A stretch of 64,000 nt of DNA from Clostridia bacterium (GTDB taxonomy: Bacteria; Bacillota; Clostridia; Christensenellales; Borkfalkiaceae): contig JAFTTJ010000009.1 in NCBI GenBank assembly GCA_017466825.1, positions 1-64,000 on the forward strand, given 5' to 3'. The notes below the pieces were generated by a model, which saw only the letters and a list, made by a program, of their open reading frames with translations, searched no databases and was not told where the DNA came from. The translations under genes and the position numbers were made by a program. Of the stretch, positions 58,398 through 64,000 are shown piece by piece; the first letter of the stretch is position 1; the number at the start of each line of letters is the position of its first letter.

Positions 58398-59549
58398 TTA
58401 CACGAAGTCGTCTGCGATAAGGTTTTCAAAATTGCCGCCACTAACCGTCATACAGCGCTTTAAAGTACGCCTTACGCCGGGATTTAGTTTGTCAAGCGGA
58501 ATCTTTTCGTCCTTAATCTTTTGCATTTTCGCCTTGACGTGAGTATATATTTTTTGGAAGCAATAGCAAGCAAATTCAGGGGGATTAGTAAGCCCGTTTT
58601 CGCTCAAAGCGCAATCGGCGCATCCGCCTGCGCAGTTGTCGAAAAACTCACAATTTGCCTTACATTTTTTTCTGCGTTCAATAGAGCCGAGCAAAAGGTT
58701 TTTAAACCCGTCGCTTGCAATAATTTCGTCGTAAGAGTTTACCGAAGAAACGTTGCCGAAAGGATATAAAAGCATACTATCCCTTCCGCAGTTGTAAATA
58801 TCGCCGTTTGGCGCGATAGAAAGGTATTTGCCGTGGCAAGAACTGTTTGAGCAAATTCTAAAATAATTACCCATTGCCATTGCAATATAACTTTCAATAA
58901 GTCTTACGTCTACCCCGTCGACGTCTTCAAACCAATGGTCGACGAATTTTAAATATTTTTCTACGTATTTTTCCTTGGTAAGACTGCCCATTGTCTTTGC
59001 TCCGCCTTCCATAAATAAATAGGAAAACTCAACGGCTATATTTTTGGACGCGAAAAACTCGTAATTTTCAATCAAGTCGTAATCGTCGTCGGCAACGACT
59101 GCAAGACAGGACGCGTTAAGCCCCTTTTTTTGCATAAGTTGCATTGCCTTTAAGGTCTTTTCGCCTTGTTGACGGTACTTGTCGTTATCCTTGCCGTCAA
59201 ACGAAAGCCCAACTTTAAAATCGTACTTTTTAAAGAAATCTATCCACTCTTCATTTAAAAGAGTGCCGTTAGTCTGCAAGGAATTGCGAATCACTACCCC
59301 GTTTACGGCGTGTATTCTATCTTCCATTTCGACTATCTTTTTAAAATAATCAAGTCCGCAATAGGTCGGCTCGCCACCGTGCCAAACGAGAACGATTTCT
59401 CTAAAATCTACGGCGAGCATAGTCAAGAATTTTTCAAGTTTGTCAAGGGGCAAAATTTCGGTAGTATAACCCGATTCGCTATTATAACAATACTTACAAC
59501 GCAAGTTGCAAGCGTTAGTCGTTTTTACTATAACGTTTATTTTATCCAT
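58398..59549 (-). CDS. Radical SAM/SPASM peptide maturase
   Basis: The 383-residue enzyme has the radical SAM cluster CNLRCKYC (Cys14, 18, 21), HGGEPT near residue 57, NSLQTNGTLL near 89 and SLSFDGKD-type segments. A C-terminal SPASM domain follows with SIAPNGDIYNCGRD, FGNVSS and the cysteine series C-x-x-x-C-x5-C-x3-C-x2-C (CKANCEFFDNCAGGCADC), which binds auxiliary Fe-S clusters. This architecture modifies ribosomally made peptides or makes anaerobic sulfatase maturases; no sulfatase is near, and a Cys-tailed small peptide is encoded two genes upstream. It starts six bases after the DUF5685-like gene with no strong ribosome site, so translation is likely coupled. Confidence 0.9.
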   Translation of the reverse strand: MDKINVIVKTTNACNLRCKYCYNSESGYTTEILPLDKLEKFLTMLAVDFREIVLVWHGGEPTYCGLDYFKKIVEMEDRIHAVNGVVIRNSLQTNGTLLNEEWIDFFKKYDFKVGLSFDGKDNDKYRQQGEKTLKAMQLMQKKGLNASCLAVVADDDYDLIENYEFFASKNIAVEFSYLFMEGGAKTMGSLTKEKYVEKYLKFVDHWFEDVDGVDVRLIESYIAMAMGNYFRICSNSSCHGKYLSIAPNGDIYNCGRDSMLLYPFGNVSSVNSYDEIIASDGFKNLLLGSIERRKKCKANCEFFDNCAGGCADCALSENGLTNPPEFACYCFQKIYTHVKAKMQKIKDEKIPLDKLNPGVRRTLKRCMTVSGGNFENLIADDFV

Positions 59550-59555
59550 AATAAA

Positions 59556-60467
59556 TTAAGAGAAATTACTCTTATTTTCCCCCCTGCCGAGTTTCCAATT
59601 CTTTTTAAGTTCTTTAAAGTAGTGGAACTTAACGTCTTTGTCTTCTAACACGTTGAAAGCGACGGTATTTAAGGAATATTCCATAACGCGATAGATTATC
59701 TTCCATTCCATAGATCCGTCGTTTATAGCCTTTAACGAACTGATAATATCATTACTTATTTTGGTGTTTGCGTCCAAAATAAATGCAAAGTTTTTTTCAA
59801 AAACAGCCTTGATAGTAGGGCAATCTTTGTCGAAAAAGGCGTTGTAAGCCTTTTCCTTAAAGTCGTCTTCATAATCGCAAAGCATATCCACGAAGAAGGT
59901 CCACTTAAAAATACTGCGGTAAACTTGCAAAAACCGCTCGTCCGTTACGCCGAAAGCCTTAAAAATACCCGCGCCCATTTCGCCGTAAGCGTCTAAAACG
60001 GTAAAAAGCCCCGCTCCCCCGTCTTGAAGCGCGGAAATTTCGTCAGTTTTTTGACGAGAAATTTTAGCAACTTCGGGAAGAGCGTCTTGAGCAAGTTTAA
60101 TTTGCTTTTTAAAAAGAATATTAAGCCAAAATGCGCGCCCCTTTTTGCCGTCTACTTCGTCGTCGTGAACTTTTTCACCTATCGCAATTAAAGAAAGGTA
60201 AGCAAACCTTTTACCCACTTCGTCGTCTAAAAATAGGTTCATATTCTTTTTACCTATTCTTTCACACGACAAAAAGGGTGGCCTTTGCTCACCCGTCGCA
60301 ATAGCGTATAAAATTGAATAAATCGCCGTGTCAAACATTGTAAGACAGCGCGATTTTTGTCCACCAACTACCCGTAGGCAATAACAGAGCCGACAGTAAT
60401 AACTGTGGAAAAGTTTCCTTTCGCCTACGGACAATTTGGATTCGAACGGCCTAAAGTAACCGTACAT
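59556..60467 (-). CDS. DUF5685-like protein next to the peptide gene
   Basis: The 303-residue protein begins MYGYFRPFESKLSVGERKLF followed by YCRLCYCLR, a conserved Cys-rich opening that resembles DUF5685, and is mostly helical afterwards (VDMLCDYEDDFKEKAYN near residue 194). Function is unknown. The D-x-x-x-D and C-x-x-C features could hold metal. It lies between the peptide and the maturase genes, so it may bind or carry the peptide or act as a second modifying enzyme (inference). No signal peptide or membrane helix is present. Confidence 0.7.
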   Translation of the reverse strand: MYGYFRPFESKLSVGERKLFHSYYCRLCYCLRVVGGQKSRCLTMFDTAIYSILYAIATGEQRPPFLSCERIGKKNMNLFLDDEVGKRFAYLSLIAIGEKVHDDEVDGKKGRAFWLNILFKKQIKLAQDALPEVAKISRQKTDEISALQDGGAGLFTVLDAYGEMGAGIFKAFGVTDERFLQVYRSIFKWTFFVDMLCDYEDDFKEKAYNAFFDKDCPTIKAVFEKNFAFILDANTKISNDIISSLKAINDGSMEWKIIYRVMEYSLNTVAFNVLEDKDVKFHYFKELKKNWKLGRGENKSNFS

Positions 60468-60479
60468 GTTACTTAGATC

Positions 60480-60632
60480 TTAGCAACAACAACTGCTTTC
60501 AGAATAGTCGCTATAATAACCGTCAACGTGATAGTCGTGCTTGCCTTCTTTAGCGGTTTGTTCACGGTATTCTTTAAGTAATTCTTCTTGAGTCTTTTCT
60601 TGGTTTTCAACCTTTCTTTCTTTTAATTCCAT
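60480..60632 (-). CDS. Putative RiPP precursor peptide, 50 residues, ending Ser-Ser-Cys-Cys-Cys
   Basis: The ATG at 60632 has a GGGAG site eight bases upstream and the frame ends at a TAA at 60480. The first 30 residues are Lys/Glu/Gln-rich and helical, as leader peptides are (MELKERKVENQEKT and so on). The last 17 are Tyr/Asp/Ser-rich (HDYHVDGYYSDYSES) and the peptide ends with three cysteines. It lies 12 bases before the DUF5685-like gene and 70 after the metallopeptidase gene, with a radical SAM/SPASM maturase downstream. Leader, Cys-rich core and maturase together suggest a thioether-linked peptide (sactipeptide or ranthipeptide type); not proven. Confidence 0.75.
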   Translation of the reverse strand: MELKERKVENQEKTQEELLKEYREQTAKEGKHDYHVDGYYSDYSESSCCC

Positions 60633-60682
60633 AATTGTTTTCTCCCTATGAAATCTGTTTTAGTTGGCTTAAAGCCTATATT

Positions 60683-60704
60683 AAAATCCCCCGTGGGAAA
60701 TTTT
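60683..60704 (-). promoter_or_regulatory. Attenuator-like hairpin ahead of the peptide gene
   Basis: On the reverse strand AAAATTTCCC and GGGGGATTTT form a stem followed by TTTT-type AT-rich sequence between the peptidase stop and the peptide gene. It could set the ratio of peptide to peptidase. Confidence 0.45.
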
Positions 60705-61308
60705 ACGAATTTTGAGAGTTAAACTCCTTGATTGAAGCGCGCATTTTTCGTTTTAAAAAATCGGCTTCTTCATTTAAAAAGGCTACCCTTTCGCTATCCT
60801 TAGCCCCGTCCACCCCTAAATTTAATAATTTTACGGTGAGTAGATTTGCATAGAACTCAACGGGGGTAATAACTATTTGGCTAGGCGTTTTTATAAGACC
60901 TAAAAACTCTTGGTTAAGCGCCAATAGCCTGCCGTAAGTCGGCTGAAAGGAAAGTATAGCGTGCGCTATCTCGTGCGCGGTCATTGCGACGTTTTTTTCA
61001 AAAGCGTCCTTAAAAAGGAAATCGTTGCAAAAATGAATTTCACCCTTATCGAGCATGTAGGCGTGCCCTTTTTTAAAATAGTCAAACTTGACTTTAATCG
61101 GGGGGATAACCCCACCGCCTATTAGCGCTTTTATAAGTTTTTTTATAGCGAAAACTTTATTTAAAAGGAAACCGCTACCCTTTTTTAAACAAAAATCGGC
61201 AAGCGCTTTTTTGCAAGGCTCGCTGACGATTAAGGTAGTGGCGTTTTGCCACTCGTTTTCCGAGTTTAAAATAGCAATAAAATTTTCTACGTTGGTTGCA
61301 AAATTCAT
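60703..61308 (-). CDS. ImmA/IrrE-like HExxH metallopeptidase
   Basis: The 201-residue protein has a zinc site in AMTAHEIAHAIL (HExxH near residue 112) and a second Glu in PVEFYANLLTVKLL, the spacing used by M78 (ImmA/IrrE) peptidases. It has no signal peptide, so it should act inside the cell. It starts the peptide cluster and may cleave the leader of the small peptide or a regulator (inference). A TTG at 61320 is in frame; the ATG at 61308 is preferred, though neither has a clear ribosome site. Confidence 0.78.
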   Translation of the reverse strand: MNFATNVENFIAILNSENEWQNATTLIVSEPCKKALADFCLKKGSGFLLNKVFAIKKLIKALIGGGVIPPIKVKFDYFKKGHAYMLDKGEIHFCNDFLFKDAFEKNVAMTAHEIAHAILSFQPTYGRLLALNQEFLGLIKTPSQIVITPVEFYANLLTVKLLNLGVDGAKDSERVAFLNEEADFLKRKMRASIKEFNSQNS

Positions 61309-61584
61309 ACCGAACAACAAATTTCAACAGTTTTCACTATTATATCACAATTTTTTTACTATTGTCAATTATTATATTATTATTTATAGTAACTTTACAT
61401 TCATTTTGTCAATATGCACAATCTAAAAGGCGTTATTATGCGTTTAGCCCAATTTTTTAATGGAAATAATAGTAAAATTTACCTTTTTTAATATATTATA
61501 TATATTATTTTTAAAAAACTATTGACTTTTATATGCCGTTTGTGATAACTTTATGTAAAGACTAAACGAAAAGGAGAACACATT

Positions 61585-61992
61585 ATGTTACATTTTGCGC
61601 AAATGTTTGTAGATTATATGGATCAGGAAGACATTAAATATACCGTCAGTTCGGACAACGTTATTAAAGTTACCTACACGGGCGACAATCTTGACAGTAT
61701 TCCCGTTTACGTAATTTTTGACGAAGAAGGCGACGAATACGTAGAATTCAAGTGCTGGGATATTGCAAACTTTAAGAGCCGTGAAGCAAAGGCTATTGAA
61801 GTTTGCAACGAACTCAACGCTAAATATCGTTGGGTAAAATTCTATATGGATAGCGATAAGGATATTATCGTTTCTATCGACGCCGTAGTAGACTCTGCTA
61901 CTTGCGGTGAAGAATGCCTCTCGCTCGTAAGGCGCGTAGTAAACATTACCGACGAAGCCTACCCCGAAATTGCAAAGGCGCGCTGGGCTTAA
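61585..61992 (+). CDS. YbjN-domain protein
   Basis: The 135-residue protein has the YbjN/type III chaperone-like fold pattern: an N-terminal helix (HFAQMFVDYMDQEDIKY), strands (IPVYVIFDEEGDEYVEFKCW), helix (REAKAIEVCNELNAKYRWVKF), strand (DIIVSIDAVV) and a terminal helix. Such proteins are cytoplasmic and may bind peptides or regulate stress; the role is not settled. A strong AAAGGAG site precedes the ATG. It diverges from the peptide cluster and is closed by a strong terminator. Confidence 0.8.
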   Translation: MLHFAQMFVDYMDQEDIKYTVSSDNVIKVTYTGDNLDSIPVYVIFDEEGDEYVEFKCWDIANFKSREAKAIEVCNELNAKYRWVKFYMDSDKDIIVSIDAVVDSATCGEECLSLVRRVVNITDEAYPEIAKARWA

Positions 61993-62007
61993 CCGACTTA
62001 AAAACTA

Positions 62008-62038
62008 ACCCCCGACGAAATTCCGTCGGGGGTTTTAT
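62008..62038 (+). terminator. Terminator after the YbjN-domain gene
   Basis: CCCCCGACG and CGTCGGGGG around a short A/T loop, followed by TTTTATTT. Confidence 0.92.
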
Positions 62039-62085
62039 TTGTCTAGAATTTTTAAATAACGCGCTTATACCGCGACATTTTAAGT

Positions 62086-63267
62086 TTATAAAGCGTTTTC
62101 ACTCTCTGCACTTGGAGTATAGTAGCGCAAATAAGTTTTTACGTAATTTTCAAAATATTCGTAACTACAACCTAATTGTACCGTTGCGCAACAAATATCT
62201 TCATAATAAAGATTTACGTAATCGTCAGTTATTTTTTCTATTCTAATTAAATCAACGTTAAAATCTTCCACGTAAAGGGGAACGGTTATCATATCGATGC
62301 GCATATTAGTAACGTACGGAGCAAACCTATTACCGCCTTTTAAGTTGTAATCCCAACATTCAACTTTAGATACGAAGTATATTTCTTGGGCGTTACCGCT
62401 TTCGTCTATATCTTTTGCTTTAACGTCGACGTCAAATTTCGGCCACTCGTCCCACATCTCACTCTTTTTAGGCAAAGTTTCAAAATATAAAAAAGACAAC
62501 CCATACTTTTGAAGTTGTTCATCGTGAGTTTCGTCGCTAAAATGCCAAACGCTTTCAATAGTTGTACCTAAATCCCAAAAGGCGCGCTCGTATTTGGGGT
62601 TTTCTCCACTATCAACTGCTAACGTACTCGGCGAAAAATCACCGTTTTCGTTGCGCGTTACGTATTCGCTATACGGCATTAGATTTTCTTTTATATAATT
62701 TTCAACTAAAATCCTTCTTTGTCCGTCGGTTTGCAACTTACCCAAAAATTCAAATACAACGGACGCGAAACATTTTTCTCCTTGATATAAGTCTAAGTAA
62801 TTTTCTCGAACTTCTGAATAGGTTGGTATCACGTGTTTAATAACGACTTCTTCACCTATTGTTGGCGCGTATAAAGGATTAGACGTAAAAGCCACTCTAA
62901 AGTTTGTTGCAATACCGCCAACTTGCCCCCAATCGGTAGTTTGTTTACCATATTTTTGCTCGTTGCAAACGTAAAACGTTTGATATACCCAAGCGCCTTT
63001 TAAAACACCTTCTTCCGTACTCTCGTAAAAGTGCATTCCCCAAAGTGGGTTTAAACTTGCTTCTTCTCTATAATCTTGCGGAGCAAGAACGTAAAAATCG
63101 TTGGGAATCTTTTCTTTATTTTCTTCATATTTTTGTAAAAAATCTTCATATACACTACCATAATAATGAGTATTATATGTAAGACCAATTCTTGGCTCGT
63201 CTTTGTCGCACGCGCTAAACGATAATATACTTACTGCGATTATAATTACGGCTATTATTCTCTTCAT
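62086..63267 (-). CDS. Large lipoprotein of unknown function
   Basis: A signal peptide with lipobox FSAC (Cys20) begins this 393-residue protein. The mature part is mixed alpha/beta and Trp/Tyr-rich (WHFSDETHDEQLQKYG, KVECWDYNLKGGNRF, YVNLYYEDICCATVQLG). I see no catalytic or transport signature. It is likely exposed on the outer membrane face. It stands alone, with the last gene of the window transcribed toward it. Confidence 0.75.
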   Translation of the reverse strand: MKRIIAVIIIAVSILSFSACDKDEPRIGLTYNTHYYGSVYEDFLQKYEENKEKIPNDFYVLAPQDYREEASLNPLWGMHFYESTEEGVLKGAWVYQTFYVCNEQKYGKQTTDWGQVGGIATNFRVAFTSNPLYAPTIGEEVVIKHVIPTYSEVRENYLDLYQGEKCFASVVFEFLGKLQTDGQRRILVENYIKENLMPYSEYVTRNENGDFSPSTLAVDSGENPKYERAFWDLGTTIESVWHFSDETHDEQLQKYGLSFLYFETLPKKSEMWDEWPKFDVDVKAKDIDESGNAQEIYFVSKVECWDYNLKGGNRFAPYVTNMRIDMITVPLYVEDFNVDLIRIEKITDDYVNLYYEDICCATVQLGCSYEYFENYVKTYLRYYTPSAESENAL

Positions 63268-63370
63268 ATATCACCTTTGCTATCCTTTCAATTTTTTATT
63301 ATAATAGCATACTTTTGCTTTAATGGCAATATTTTTATAAAATTTAATAGCAATATTTTTATAAAAAACG

Positions 63371-63397
63371 AAAACCCCGCAAAGTTGCGGGGTTTTT
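63371..63397. terminator. Terminator downstream of the P-type ATPase gene
   Basis: ACCCCGCAA and TTGCGGGGT form a 9-bp stem with T-rich sequence on both sides. Confidence 0.85.
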
Positions 63398-63410
63398 GAG
63401 TTAAAGCATA

Positions 63411-64000
63411 TTACTTTTTGTGGTGAGATTTAATAAAGCCGATCGCCTTTGCTATTTCCATAACGAGTATGGGAAGAAGGGAAAGACCAAGACCTACTAC
63501 GTAAAGCCACCAATCGAGATACATCATACCGAACACGCCTACGACGCCGGGAACGAAAAGAACGAAAGCAGTAAGCGCCGTACAGATGAAAAGGGATAAG
63601 TTCATAGTTTTATTAGAGAAGAATCCGACTTCAAAGAGCGAGTGCTCAGAGCGCATGTTGAGCGCTTGTACGAGTTGGCTCATTGCAAGTATCATAAACG
63701 CCATGGTGCTACCTGCGGCGTGGTTTAAACCGGACGGAGTTTTCATAATTACCGCGCCGAGAATATATCCTACCAAGGTTGTAACTGTCAAAAGTACGCC
63801 GTTGAGACCAATCTTTAAGCCAAGACCGTGAGCGAATAAACTTTCGTTTTTAGGCTTAGGACTGCGGAGCATTACGTCGTGCTCGATTGCTTCCATACCG
63901 AGAGCGATTGCAGGAAGAGAGTCCGTAACAAGGTTAATCCAAAGAAGTTGGATGGGAATAAACGGATTTCCAAGCCCTGCAACGTAACCTAAAATTACGG
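63411..64000 (-). CDS. P-type cation-transporting ATPase, C-terminal part (gene runs off the window)
   Basis: The frame is open to the right edge. The visible part begins with the helix-6 segment IQLLWINLVTDSLPAIALGME, the ion-binding signature of Ca2+-ATPase-like pumps, followed by four more membrane helices and a His/Lys-rich end (KSHHKK). The nucleotide-binding and phosphorylation domains lie outside. It exports a cation such as Ca2+ using ATP; the ion cannot be fixed from this piece. Confidence 0.9.
   Translation of the reverse strand, partial: VILGYVAGLGNPFIPIQLLWINLVTDSLPAIALGMEAIEHDVMLRSPKPKNESLFAHGLGLKIGLNGVLLTVTTLVGYILGAVIMKTPSGLNHAAGSTMAFMILAMSQLVQALNMRSEHSLFEVGFFSNKTMNLSLFICTALTAFVLFVPGVVGVFGMMYLDWWLYVVGLGLSLLPILVMEIAKAIGFIKSHHKK

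Noticed and set aside
58398..59549. Anaerobic sulfatase maturase
   Set aside because: The fold is shared, but no sulfatase is encoded nearby and a Cys-rich small peptide is; a peptide maturase is more likely.

Overview
This window looks like part of the chromosome of an uncultured, endospore-forming, low-to-mid GC Clostridia (Firmicutes/Bacillota). The evidence is a set of spore genes (spoIIR, sleB-ypeB, a SipL-like SPOCS/LysM protein), a TPP-riboswitch-controlled ThiT, a joined pgk-tpiA-gpmI-secG-rnr-smpB block, Gram-positive style promoters and Shine-Dalgarno sites, and several lipoproteins and CxxC-repeat surface proteins. The genus cannot be named from the sequence alone.

Layout. 1-4.9 kb: end of a membrane-linked LuxR-type regulator, then a small protein and a large repeat-bearing surface protein behind a phased repeat array. 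5.0-7.0 kb: P-loop kinase and tilS. 7.1-11.3 kb: three tRNA genes (initiator Met, elongator Met, Glu), then an accessory strip downstream of tRNA-Glu built from nested direct repeats, tRNA-end-like sequences, a structured RNA with its own promoter and terminator, a lipoprotein, an EEP-family phosphatase and a divergent XRE module. 11.3-15 kb: SGNH hydrolase, PHP phosphoesterase, ATP-dependent PEP carboxykinase. 15-22 kb: the glycolysis / SecG / RNase R / SmpB block, then a Na/Pi cotransporter-like protein. 23-36.5 kb: a nucleotide-sugar dehydratase, spore genes, ispE, cvpA, glnS, glyS and radC.

36.6-47.7 kb holds a compact podovirus-like (P22-type) head module: terminase, portal, scaffold, coat, connector and a stabilization-like protein, all intact and on one strand. 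No integrase, lysis gene, replication gene or recognisable tail gene is nearby. A LexA-type SOS box and a good promoter lie upstream of a small gene at its edge. Two secreted single-pass membrane proteins flank that gene. 48-56.8 kb carries a cation diffusion facilitator, a pseudouridine synthase, TPP riboswitch-thiT, a leaderless exonuclease gene, tRNA-Gln(CTG) and a secreted metallophosphoesterase lipoprotein.

56.9-61.3 kb is the strongest candidate for an undescribed system. It is a one-strand cluster with an ImmA/IrrE-like HExxH metallopeptidase, a previously uncalled 50-residue peptide ending in Ser-Ser-Cys-Cys-Cys, a DUF5685-like protein, a radical SAM/SPASM peptide maturase and a polyprenol-kinase/DUF92 fusion. 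It reads as a ribosomally made, radical-SAM-modified peptide pathway.

A second window-wide signal is a dispersed 14-mer, CTATAAGTCGATTA. It occurs exactly seven times, with three close variants, in intergenic DNA and inside unrelated genes in different reading frames, so it appears to be conserved as DNA rather than as protein.
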